NCBI RefSeq assembly: GCF_004349265.1
Contig: NZ_SMFL01000003.1
Span: 124,001 to 188,000 of the forward strand
Reading direction: 5' to 3'
Length of the DNA stretch: 64,000 nt
Source: Dyadobacter psychrotolerans
Lineage (GTDB): Bacteria; Bacteroidota; Bacteroidia; Cytophagales; Spirosomataceae
The number at the start of each line of letters is the position of its first letter. The first letter of the stretch is position 1. A program made the position numbers and the translations under genes. Below, piece by piece: positions 45,375-53,702 of the stretch. The notes under the pieces were generated by a model. The model saw only the letters and a program-made list of their open reading frames with translations, was not told the DNA's origin and searched no databases.

Positions 45375-45815
45375 CTATTTCCAGACCCATAACCGCTGGT
45401 AGGAAATGTTTTCATCCCAGTCTCCAATTATGAAGGATCCATTTTTTTCAACCCAGGCATGTGCCTGAAATGTCTTTGAAGCATCAATGGCAACACCTAT
45501 TTCCAGTGTTAAGAAAGGGACTTCTCTAAGAAGAAACTTTGTGGCCAGAGCCTGTGGCAGGCATAAAAGCTCAAATGGCAAATGGTGAGCCGCAGATGCA
45601 ACAGCCCATACCGTTTGTTTTATTTCCTGCTGAGAAATTTCCTTTTTTGTTTTTGATTTCGAAAACCAGTCGAAAAACTTTCGGAAAGTTGAAAATGGCA
45701 AAAATACCAATCCCGCCTTGATTACTGTTAAGCACATCGCGGATTTGACAAAGCTGAGCTTTTCTCTTCCGCTCAAGGACTTCCAACGGGCCATATATCG
45801 CTTAAGCCTATTCAA
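45375..45815 (-). CDS. Lasso peptide biosynthesis B2-type protease, lasso-cassette gene 2
   Basis: 146 residues (139 if the ATG at 45794 is used). Transglutaminase-fold cysteine protease with the family triad: Cys85 in LCLPQALA, His119 in FQAHAWVE, Asp132 in GDW. The hydrophobic N-terminus RYMARWKSLSGREKLSFVKS fits the B2 family. B2 proteins remove the leader of lasso precursors bound by a B1/RRE partner. The TTG start at 45815 is 3 bases after the PqqD stop and extends the conserved basic N-terminus, so it is favoured slightly. Confidence 0.88.
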   Translation of the reverse strand: MNRLKRYMARWKSLSGREKLSFVKSAMCLTVIKAGLVFLPFSTFRKFFDWFSKSKTKKEISQQEIKQTVWAVASAAHHLPFELLCLPQALATKFLLREVPFLTLEIGVAIDASKTFQAHAWVEKNGSFIIGDWDENISYQRLWVWK

Positions 45816-45818
45816 GGA

Positions 45819-46085
45819 TTAGTTAACTACTTCCACCAAACGTTCTGAGATAAGATCTTTCAAAAGCACATCAATATCAGCTTTGCATTCCTCCTTTTCA
45901 ATAGCGTACTCATCCACAACCACATCACACAGGTCATCAATCGTCTGAGGACCTTTTTCCAGGGTATCCCAAACAAGAACACCGACTTCGTCTAAACCGT
46001 AGTATGCACCTTTATTGTGATTGAGAATAACAGTTTCGCCCGCAACTTTGGACGCTATCTGTTCGGATGTAAGCTGATACTTCAT
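45819..46085 (-). CDS. PqqD family / RRE (B1-type) peptide-binding protein, lasso-cassette gene 1
   Basis: 88 residues. Matches the winged-helix RiPP recognition element: VAGETVILNHNKGAYYGLDEVG followed by VLVWDTLEKGPQTIDDL and a C-terminal helix with DVLLKDLISERLVEV (first string trimmed to its ends VAGETVIL and YYGLDEVG). RREs hold the leader peptide of RiPP precursors. It is the first gene of the operon and has its own promoter. Confidence 0.87.
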   Translation of the reverse strand: MKYQLTSEQIASKVAGETVILNHNKGAYYGLDEVGVLVWDTLEKGPQTIDDLCDVVVDEYAIEKEECKADIDVLLKDLISERLVEVVN

Positions 46086-46127
46086 AAGTATTTATGTCCT
46101 GAAAAATTTAATGTGTGGTTTTGATTA

Positions 46128-46160
46128 CAAAGTTAGAAATAATAATCAGTCTATCTCAAA
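46128..46160 (-). promoter_or_regulatory. Promoter of the lasso-like cassette
   Basis: On the minus strand TAACTTTG (46128-46135, exact -7) and TTTG (46157-46160, -33) have a 21-base spacer, the most canonical arrangement in the window. The -33 element overlaps the 3' end of the ALDH coding sequence. The start codon of the PqqD gene follows 43 bases downstream. Confidence 0.6.
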
Positions 46161-47684
46161 CTTTATGCCCTGAGCCAGCGGCAGCGCATTTCCATAATTT
46201 ACAGTGTTCGTTTGTCTTCTCATATAAGCTCTCCAAGCGTCCGATCCTGACTCACGCCCCCCGCCCGTCTCCTTTTCACCTCCGAAAGCACCACCGATCT
46301 CTGCACCGGAGGTTCCTATATTTACATTAGCAATACCACAATCGGAGCCCGAAACGGAAAGATAATATTCTGATTCTCTCATATTCAGAGTAAAAATAGA
46401 GGAGGAAAGTCCCTGGGGAACATCATTCTGGATCGCCACAGCCTGCTCTAGTGTCTCGTACGGAATTAAATACAAAATGGGAGCAAATGTCTCGTGCTGT
46501 ACAATCTGAAAATGGTTTTCTACTTCTGCAATACAAGGCGTAACATAACATCCTGACTCGTAACCCCGGCCGTCCAGAACTTTGGGTTTAATCAGGAAGC
46601 TGCCACCCTGCTCTATAATTTTTTCTGCAGAAATATTGTACTGTTCAACAGCCGCCTTATCTATCAGCGGACCGACGTGATTATTTTCATCCAGAGGATT
46701 TCCTATCCTCAGCTGGGCATAAGCTTTAACCAGGCGGGTTTTTACTTCTTCGTAAATGTCAACATGGACAATCAGCCTTCGGGTAGAAGTACATCTTTGA
46801 CCGGCCGTCCCCACTGCACCAAACACAATTCCGGGAATCGCTACTTTGAGATCAGCCGAAGGTGTAATAATAATTGCATTATTTCCGCCAAGTTCCAGTA
46901 AACTACGTCCCAATCGTCGCCCAACCGCTTCTCCTACCTGCCTGCCCATCCCTGTACTTCCGGTTGCAGAAATCAAAGGAATTCTTGTATCGGCCGACAA
47001 CCATTCTCCAACCTCTTTACCTCCGGTTAAAATACAGGAAATTCCTTCCGGCAAATTATTCTCCTTTAAAACATGACTGATGATGTTCTGACAAGCCAGA
47101 GCAGTTAGCGGTGTTTTCTCAGATGGTTTCCAGATACAAACATCACCGCAAACCCAGGCAAGCATAGCATTCCATGACCATACAGCAACAGGAAAATTGA
47201 AAGCGGAAATGATACCAACTATCCCCAGCGGATGCCATTGTTCATACATCCGGTGCTGAGGACGTTCGCTGTGCATGGTCAGGCCGTAAAGCTGGCGGGA
47301 AAGTCCGACTGCAAAATCGCAGATATCGATCATTTCCTGAACCTCACCAAAACCTTCCTGCAGACTTTTACCCATTTCGTAACTAACCAACGTACCAAGC
47401 GCTTCTTTTTTCAAACGAAGCTGCTCACCGATCTGACGAACTATCTCTCCCCTTTTTGGCGCAGGAACAATTCTCCACTCTTTGAAAGCCTTCTGCGCAG
47501 TTTCAATCACCTTTTCATAATCCGCCTGGCTTGCGGATGTCACCCCGGCTATTTCCTTTCCGTCTACGGGAGAAAACGATTTAATTAATTCACCGGCCCC
47601 GGCCCATGAGCTAATTCCGGTACTGACACCAAAATTATTTTCTGTGGATCCTAATTGATCCAGAACGAGCTTTATTTCTTTCAT
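46146..47684 (-). CDS. amaB: ALDH7-type aldehyde dehydrogenase (2-aminoadipate 6-semialdehyde dehydrogenase)
   Basis: 512 residues. Catalytic Cys298 in GQRCTS, general-base Glu264 in LLELGGNN, nucleotide site FNFPVAVWSWN near 150-160 and ATGSTGMGRQV near 238-248. The sequence (ELGGNNAIII, SDAWRAYMRRQTNTVNYG, LPLAQGIKFE) is characteristic of ALDH7A1/AmaB, which oxidises 2-aminoadipate semialdehyde / piperideine-6-carboxylate in lysine breakdown. It sits 24 bases after a saccharopine-dehydrogenase-like gene, which supplies that semialdehyde, so the operon supports this role. Confidence 0.86.
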   Translation of the reverse strand: MKEIKLVLDQLGSTENNFGVSTGISSWAGAGELIKSFSPVDGKEIAGVTSASQADYEKVIETAQKAFKEWRIVPAPKRGEIVRQIGEQLRLKKEALGTLVSYEMGKSLQEGFGEVQEMIDICDFAVGLSRQLYGLTMHSERPQHRMYEQWHPLGIVGIISAFNFPVAVWSWNAMLAWVCGDVCIWKPSEKTPLTALACQNIISHVLKENNLPEGISCILTGGKEVGEWLSADTRIPLISATGSTGMGRQVGEAVGRRLGRSLLELGGNNAIIITPSADLKVAIPGIVFGAVGTAGQRCTSTRRLIVHVDIYEEVKTRLVKAYAQLRIGNPLDENNHVGPLIDKAAVEQYNISAEKIIEQGGSFLIKPKVLDGRGYESGCYVTPCIAEVENHFQIVQHETFAPILYLIPYETLEQAVAIQNDVPQGLSSSIFTLNMRESEYYLSVSGSDCGIANVNIGTSGAEIGGAFGGEKETGGGRESGSDAWRAYMRRQTNTVNYGNALPLAQGIKFEID

Positions 47685-47708
47685 TTTTTTAATAATTCTT
47701 TATTCAAT

Positions 47709-48764
47709 CTATTCACTGAAAAATTTTCCGTTTTCAGTTTTTAAAAACACCGACAATTCGATGTCCTCCTGTTTTATAAATCCGCGGTTGGCCAAGCTGC
47801 CGTCTGCCACCATTTCTACAACTGCCGCAATAGATGCAGCGGTTGTCCAGGAAATGGCACGCCAATGTTTCCCGTCGATTGTAATCGGATGATAGGCCCG
47901 ATAAAATTCTTCGCGTTCAAGATGCGCGCCTTTCCAACCTTCAACCACAGCATACACGTACACAACATCCTGCTGCACTGGCGGTTTCGCTTCTGTTAAA
48001 ATTTGTTCCAAAAGCTCCCGTTTTTCTTTCAGGATCAGTTCATAAAGCATGAAACGCATCAGCTGGCAGTGTCCGGGATAACGGATCGTTTTATAGTTGA
48101 GCGTATCGAGCCTTCCCTCAAAAGTCTCACACATTGTTCCCAATCCGCCCGAAGTACTGAATGCTTCAAACTCCTGACCTTCGATATTGATCATTTCAAT
48201 TCCTTCCAGTGAAGGCACCATTTTCCGCACACCATTGTGAATAACCTCCGCATCATTGATGTACTCATTCACAACGCCAGCGGGCGACCAGGTGAATGAA
48301 TAGCCCATCAAACCGTTTGGATAACGTGGTAGGGCACCTACCCGTAGTTCAATGTCACGAAGTTTTGAAAACCGGTTTGAAAGATCTGATCCCACTATTC
48401 CGATAAAACCCGGAGCCAGTCCGCACTGAGGAGCCATAACGCCTTTACTGTCTTCTGCCATTTCCCGGATCGCCGTAGTAGTAGCAACATCTTCCGTAAG
48501 ATCAAAATAATGGATTCCAGCCTGATAGGCCTTTCTGGCAATCGGAAGATTTAAATTATATGGCATACATGAGACAACAGCATCAAATCCGTTTAAAACG
48601 GATTTGAGAAAAGCCGGGTCGGTAATATCGCCGCCTTTTACAGGAAAGGGAAGGTCTCTATTGAAAATTATTTTGTCTACGCCTGTTACCGAAAATCTTT
48701 TGCTCAGCAATGTTCCCACCAATGAGCCTACTTTACCTAAACCAATTACCAGTATGTTTTGCAT
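47709..48764 (-). CDS. Saccharopine dehydrogenase family protein
   Basis: 351 residues. N-terminal Rossmann motif GLGKVGSLVG at 7-16, then VSCMPYNLNLPIARKA near 63-78 and APQCGLAPGFIGIVG near 110-124; the C-terminal half carries the saccharopine-dehydrogenase dimer domain. Predicted to oxidise saccharopine (or a close relative) to 2-aminoadipate semialdehyde and glutamate. With the following ALDH7-type gene it would form steps of lysine catabolism. The upstream lysine-ketoglutarate reductase is not in the window, and some members of this family have other substrates. Confidence 0.82.
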   Translation of the reverse strand: MQNILVIGLGKVGSLVGTLLSKRFSVTGVDKIIFNRDLPFPVKGGDITDPAFLKSVLNGFDAVVSCMPYNLNLPIARKAYQAGIHYFDLTEDVATTTAIREMAEDSKGVMAPQCGLAPGFIGIVGSDLSNRFSKLRDIELRVGALPRYPNGLMGYSFTWSPAGVVNEYINDAEVIHNGVRKMVPSLEGIEMINIEGQEFEAFSTSGGLGTMCETFEGRLDTLNYKTIRYPGHCQLMRFMLYELILKEKRELLEQILTEAKPPVQQDVVYVYAVVEGWKGAHLEREEFYRAYHPITIDGKHWRAISWTTAASIAAVVEMVADGSLANRGFIKQEDIELSVFLKTENGKFFSE

Positions 48765-48878
48765 ATTGTTTAAACAGGATTTAGTGAAAATATTTTAAGC
48801 CTTGAAGAAAGATAGGAAAAGAATTAACAGTTTTTAAAACTTACCTTTCATTTTTGTATTCAATTACAGGAACAATCT

Positions 48879-50096
48879 ATGCAAATTATCATTATCGGTG
48901 GAGGCGCGTCCGGCTTTATGGCAGCTATAACTGCGGCTGAATCTTTCCCCGATGCAAGCATTCATATTTTAGAAAAGAACAAAACTGTTTTAAATAAAGT
49001 CAGGATCTCCGGCGGCGGGCGGTGTAATGTAACGCATCAGCCATCCGATCTTCGTTTTTTTATCAAAAATTACCCAAGGGGAGAAAAACTGCTTCGCAAA
49101 CTGCTGCACACTTTTAACGCGCAGGATACCGTTGATTGGTTTGAAAATAAAGGAGTCAAACTTAAAACAGAAGCTGATGGCAGGATGTTTCCGACTTCGG
49201 ACTCTTCACATACCATTATTGAATGCCTGCTGAAAACGGCCAAAAATCTGGGAATTAAAGTAAGTACCAGCACTGGCGTCAGATTTTTTAGCTATAATCA
49301 GGAAACCCGATTTTCCATCTATCTGGATAATGAAGATGTTTTAAGGGCCGATCGCCTGCTTATTGCCACAGGTGGATATCCCAAACAAAGCAGTTTTGAC
49401 TGGATCAGAGAGCATGAACATCAAATCGTAACACCACAGCCTTCACTGTTTACTTTTAATACACCAGGGAATCCCCTTCTTTCATTGGCCGGCGTGGCTG
49501 TGCAGGATGCCCTCATCAAAATTAACGGTTCTAATTATGCATGGCGCGGGCCTTTACTGATAACACACTGGGGTTTTAGCGGACCTGCTGTTTTAAAACT
49601 ATCCGCCTGGGGAGCACGCGACCTTGCAGAGAAAGATTACAATTTTACATGCAAAATAAATTGGGTTCCTGAGTTCAACGAACAGCAGATCAGGGAATTT
49701 CTTATAGCCGAAAAAACCAAAACACCCAAACAGCAGATAACTTCACACTCAAGATTTGGAATTCCCATGCGTTTATGGAAAGCTTTTGCCGAGCTGGCAG
49801 AAATTCCGGATGGACTCATCTGGTCGGAGGCATCAAACAAACTGTTGAACCGTATGACGGAATTATTGACAAACAGCCAGTTTGAAGTTAAAGGGAAAAC
49901 CACTTTTAAAGAAGAATTTGTAACCTGCGGAGGTGTTGATCTTGCTGATATAAATTCCGAAACACTTGAAAGTCTGAAAATGCCAGGGTTATTTTTTGCA
50001 GGAGAAGTAATGGATGTAGACGGCATTACCGGTGGATTTAATTTTCAAAATGCCTGGACGACCGGATATGTGGCGGGGAAGTCGATTGGTAAATAA
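48879..50096 (+). CDS. HI0933-family NAD(P)/FAD-dependent oxidoreductase
   Basis: 405 residues. FAD-binding GGGASGFMAAITAAE at 6-20, VRISGGGRCNVTH near 42-54 (family hallmark), LLIATGGYPK near 164-173 and the C-terminal GLFFAGEVMDVDGITGGFNF near 369-388. Proteins of this family are flavoproteins (BaiN/RdsA-like) with few known substrates. Divergent from the saccharopine operon; its C-terminus is 24 bases from a potassium-channel gene on the same strand. Confidence 0.88.
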   Translation: MQIIIIGGGASGFMAAITAAESFPDASIHILEKNKTVLNKVRISGGGRCNVTHQPSDLRFFIKNYPRGEKLLRKLLHTFNAQDTVDWFENKGVKLKTEADGRMFPTSDSSHTIIECLLKTAKNLGIKVSTSTGVRFFSYNQETRFSIYLDNEDVLRADRLLIATGGYPKQSSFDWIREHEHQIVTPQPSLFTFNTPGNPLLSLAGVAVQDALIKINGSNYAWRGPLLITHWGFSGPAVLKLSAWGARDLAEKDYNFTCKINWVPEFNEQQIREFLIAEKTKTPKQQITSHSRFGIPMRLWKAFAELAEIPDGLIWSEASNKLLNRMTELLTNSQFEVKGKTTFKEEFVTCGGVDLADINSETLESLKMPGLFFAGEVMDVDGITGGFNFQNAWTTGYVAGKSIGK

Positions 50097-50120
50097 AAAT
50101 CAGTTAACAAACCGCATTTT

Positions 50121-50672
50121 ATGCAAAGAAAAGTTTCCACAAGCCTTTTTCACCTACCCAATTTTTACAAATTCTCCTTTGTAATTCTAATTGGCGTGGG
50201 AATCTTTTTTATCGGAAGAAAAGAAATTGGAAACAGCATGATCAATGAATCGATTCTCTTTCTATACAGTGTTGCAAAAACGATTTATTTTTTCAGTCTT
50301 CTGTTTGCCCGCATACGCGACACGGCCGACCACCAGGTGGATTATAAAGACATCATTGCTTTTATCGGCTACAACACCATGTTGATCGTCCTTTCCTATG
50401 GCATCGACTATTTGTGTCTTTATGAAATTGACCAGTCTTCTTTTTCCGGAATTACAACCAGGGAGCAGTTTCTGCCCCATCTGGTTACGTTTTTCTATTT
50501 TAGCATTGCCACTTTTTCAACAGCAGGTTTTGGTGACATCGCTCCTACCACTGTCACTGCCCGACTCCTAATTTCCTCAGAAATGATGTTGTCGTGGTTT
50601 TTAACCATTTTAGTGATCGCTAATTTCAGTTCAATCCGTGAAACGTTCAGACAGCAACATACAAAAAAATAA
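50121..50672 (+). CDS. Potassium channel family protein (pore-loop channel)
   Basis: 183 residues with about four to five membrane segments. A pore loop TFSTAGFGDIAP near 132-143 carries a selectivity-filter-like TAGFGD (compare TVGYGD), followed by a pore-lining helix MLSWFLTILVIANF. No RCK/TrkA regulatory domain is attached. Ion preference is inferred from the filter, which is atypical (Ala for Val, Phe for Tyr). The end lies 5 bases from the convergent uvrC stop. Confidence 0.8.
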   Translation: MQRKVSTSLFHLPNFYKFSFVILIGVGIFFIGRKEIGNSMINESILFLYSVAKTIYFFSLLFARIRDTADHQVDYKDIIAFIGYNTMLIVLSYGIDYLCLYEIDQSSFSGITTREQFLPHLVTFFYFSIATFSTAGFGDIAPTTVTARLLISSEMMLSWFLTILVIANFSSIRETFRQQHTKK

Positions 50673-50677
50673 CACAC

Positions 50678-52486
50678 TTAATGCGCCATAGCATCAAAAT
50701 ATGCTCTAACCTTTTTGGCTCTGTCCAAACCAATCAGTGAAGTAAGTGTTTCCAAAGAACTTTCTCTTATTGCGCGTACAGATCCAAAATGTTTTAACAA
50801 CTTGGTTGCCGTAACCTTTCCGACGCCATCGACTCCCTCCAGTTCACTTACGAGACTACCTTTACTACGTTTATCCCTGTGAAATGTAATTGCAAAGCGG
50901 TGAGCTTCGTCCCGAATCTGTTGGATCAATTTCAGAGATTCTGATTTTTTATCAATGTAAAGCGGAAGTGAATCTTCGGGAAAATATATTTCTTCCAGTC
51001 TTTTGGCTATACCTATGATGGGCACCTGACCGTAAATTCCCAAACCTTTCAACGCATCACAAGCTGCACTTAATTGCCCTTTTCCACCGTCAACAACGAT
51101 TAAGTCAGGAAGCGGCTGGTCTTCAGCAATTAAACGCAAATACCTTCTTCCAACTACTTCGTTCATGGAAGCAAAGTCATTGGGGCCTATTACCGTTTTT
51201 ATGTTAAAATGGCGATAGTCTTTTTTGGATGGTTTTCCTTCTTTAAAACAAACCATGGCCGCAACCGGGTTTGTACCCTGAATATTGGAGTTATCAAAAC
51301 ATTCAATATGCCTTGGAAGACTTTTTAATTGAAGATCCGTCTTCAGCCTGATCAAAACCCGGTCCTTCTTCGATGAACTTGCCGAAGATTCGACTTCCCT
51401 GCGCTCAGCCTTTTCACGCCTGAAATACAGAACGTTTTTCATCGACATGTCCAGCAGCTTTTTCTTGTCTCCCATTTGCGGAACCAGAACTTCCAGCTTC
51501 AGTTCGAGATCTGGCTTCAGATTAGAAATCATTTCCTTTGCTTCGCTGCCATATTTTTCCCGCATTTCAACAATCATCATTGCCAATATGTCAGAATCTG
51601 CCTCGTCCAGTTTCTTTTTGATTTCAACCGTCTGTGTCACAACCATGTACCCCTGCTTGATCTTCATAAAATTCAGATAAGCAGCTTCTTCGTCTGATAC
51701 GATCGTAAGTACATCAATGTTACCAATTTTGGGATTGATGACGGTTGCCTTACTCTGAAAGATAGAAAGATGTTCAATTTTTGTTTTCCAGGTGTGTGCC
51801 TGCTCAAAAGCCATGTGCTCCGCCGCTGCAAGCATTTTATCCTTAAAATACTGCTGCGGCAAATTGAGATTTCCCTTTAAAATGTGATGAACCTGGTCAA
51901 TTTCCACATTGTAATCTTCCTGGTTCTGCAAACCCTCGCAAGGGCCTTTGCAGTTACCAATGTGGTATTCAAGGCAAACTTTAAATTTACCGGCTTCAAT
52001 ATTGGTTTTATTTAAAGGCAATTGGCAGGAACGGATCGTGTAAAGCGCTTTAAACATATCCAAAAGTGCATGCATGGATCGAAGCTGGGCAAAAGGGCCG
52101 TAAAATGTCCCCTTTTTTCTGTCCAGATTTCGGGTGACAAAAACGCGGGGAAAGGGTTCATCTGTAACACAGATAAACGGATAGGTCTTGTCATCTTTAA
52201 GCAGGATATTAAACTTTGGCTGCAGTTGTTTAATCAGCTGGTTTTCCAAAAGCAATGCATCCCATTCGCTTAATACAATGGTATATTCAATCCTGCGGAT
52301 TTGACTTACAAGACGTTTTGTCTTACGATCGTGCTGGTTGTTTTTTAAGAAATAACTGGAAACCCGGTTTCTAAGGCTTTTTGCTTTACCAACATAGATA
52401 ACTTCCCCCGTCTCGTCGAAATAACGATAAACACCGGGATCAAACGGGATTTTTGAAAGCTCTTCCTTATAATTAAACTCTGGCAT
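50678..52486 (-). CDS. uvrC: Excinuclease ABC subunit C
   Basis: 602 residues from the ATG at 52486. GIY-YIG nuclease (GVY 18-20, YVG 31-33, KAKSLRNR), UVR-like region near 215, the RNase-H-like endonuclease (HIECFDNSNIQGTNPVAAMV near 380, IVVDGGKGQL near 455) and two C-terminal helix-hairpin-helix motifs (LEGVDGVGKVTATKLLKHFG). With UvrAB it cuts on both sides of DNA lesions. A 72-base gap with a small inverted repeat separates it from the glycerate kinase gene on the same strand. Confidence 0.95.
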   Translation of the reverse strand: MPEFNYKEELSKIPFDPGVYRYFDETGEVIYVGKAKSLRNRVSSYFLKNNQHDRKTKRLVSQIRRIEYTIVLSEWDALLLENQLIKQLQPKFNILLKDDKTYPFICVTDEPFPRVFVTRNLDRKKGTFYGPFAQLRSMHALLDMFKALYTIRSCQLPLNKTNIEAGKFKVCLEYHIGNCKGPCEGLQNQEDYNVEIDQVHHILKGNLNLPQQYFKDKMLAAAEHMAFEQAHTWKTKIEHLSIFQSKATVINPKIGNIDVLTIVSDEEAAYLNFMKIKQGYMVVTQTVEIKKKLDEADSDILAMMIVEMREKYGSEAKEMISNLKPDLELKLEVLVPQMGDKKKLLDMSMKNVLYFRREKAERREVESSASSSKKDRVLIRLKTDLQLKSLPRHIECFDNSNIQGTNPVAAMVCFKEGKPSKKDYRHFNIKTVIGPNDFASMNEVVGRRYLRLIAEDQPLPDLIVVDGGKGQLSAACDALKGLGIYGQVPIIGIAKRLEEIYFPEDSLPLYIDKKSESLKLIQQIRDEAHRFAITFHRDKRSKGSLVSELEGVDGVGKVTATKLLKHFGSVRAIRESSLETLTSLIGLDRAKKVRAYFDAMAH

Positions 52487-52558
52487 TATATATTTTCCGA
52501 TGCCGCGCAGAAAATTTCTGCCTGGCAATTGATATAAAACAAAACTGTAAACTGAAAT

Positions 52559-53692
52559 CTACTTCCTGCTGAAAAACAACCGTACCAAATTAAAAGTTGC
52601 TTCTTTAACCAACCGGAAAGCATCAGTCTGGGCAGTATCCAGATCCATAGGCCGATTGAGTACAGAAACGGCACAGGTAATGCCCGCAGAACGTATTTCA
52701 TCGGGAGAGATTAATAAAGTACCACAAACAACAGCCAAAGGAACATCTGCTTTTTCACAAAGATCAGCAAGGCCTTTTACAACTTTCCCGCTTAAAGTTT
52801 GTGCATCCACTTTCCCCTCTCCCGTAATCACCAGATCTGAATTGCCTATGTGCGCGGCGATATTTGCCTGCTCCATCACAATACCAACACCTTCTTTGAG
52901 TTCTGCATTCAAAAACCAAAGACAACCTGCTCCAAGACCTCCAGCCGCACCTGCGCCGGGATGTTCACTGATGTTTTTGCCAAATGTCTGATTGGCAAAA
53001 TTGGCAAAATGACGAAGTCCGTTATCCAGCTTTTCAACCATTTCAGAGTCTGCACCTTTTTGTGGCCCATAAACATGGGCCGCTCCATTGATGCCAAAAA
53101 GCGGATTTGTCACGTCACAGGCAACGGTGATTTTTACCTTTTGATTTTTTTTCACAAAATCAGAAGGTATTATTTTGAAGACTTCCGCAAGGTTACCTCC
53201 TATAGGATCTAACAAGTTATCATTTTTATCAAAAAAACGATAGCCTAGCGCAGCGGCCATTCCAATTCCGGCATCGGTTGTAGCACTGCCTCCAATACCC
53301 AGGATTATCTTTTTAGATCCTTTCTCAATCGCGTCGAGAATAAGTTGTCCTGTTCCAAAAGTAGTCGTTAACAAGGGATTATATTCGGAAAAGTCCAGCA
53401 ATTTAAGGCCGGAAGCAGCTGCCATTTCAATATAAGCTGTAGTTCCGCCTGCCGACAGGCCGTACGAGGCATCGATCATCCTGCCCAGCGGATCCCGGAC
53501 TTTGGCCGTGACAGTGCTGCCTTTAGCAAGTTTTGTTAAAATTTGCGTAGTGCCTTCGCCTCCATCAGCTAGCGGAACTGACATTACATCAGCATCGGGA
53601 TAGGCCAAAAGGATTCCTTCTTCCACAGCCTTGCAAACCTCTTCTGCTTCCAGAGAACCGCGGAACTTATCGGGAGCAACAAGTATTCGCAT
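52559..53692 (-). CDS. glxK: Glycerate kinase
   Basis: 377 residues of the GarK/GlxK type: APDKFRGSLEAEEVCKAV near 6-23, PLADGGEGTTQ near 40-50, GIGGSATTDAGIGMAAALG near 126-144, HPGAGAAGGLGAG near 248-260 and ITGEGKVDAQTLSGK near 294-308. Phosphorylates glycerate to 2- or 3-phosphoglycerate. It starts 10 bases after the PBP1A stop and is probably cotranscribed with it, an unrelated partner. Confidence 0.92.
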   Translation of the reverse strand: MRILVAPDKFRGSLEAEEVCKAVEEGILLAYPDADVMSVPLADGGEGTTQILTKLAKGSTVTAKVRDPLGRMIDASYGLSAGGTTAYIEMAAASGLKLLDFSEYNPLLTTTFGTGQLILDAIEKGSKKIILGIGGSATTDAGIGMAAALGYRFFDKNDNLLDPIGGNLAEVFKIIPSDFVKKNQKVKITVACDVTNPLFGINGAAHVYGPQKGADSEMVEKLDNGLRHFANFANQTFGKNISEHPGAGAAGGLGAGCLWFLNAELKEGVGIVMEQANIAAHIGNSDLVITGEGKVDAQTLSGKVVKGLADLCEKADVPLAVVCGTLLISPDEIRSAGITCAVSVLNRPMDLDTAQTDAFRLVKEATFNLVRLFFSRK

Positions 53693-53702
53693 TGGCTATT
53701 GA

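Noticed and set aside
46086..46145. Possible lasso precursor peptide between the PqqD gene and the ALDH gene
   Set aside because: Only 60 bases, occupied by the promoter; no ORF with leader plus core length fits on either strand.
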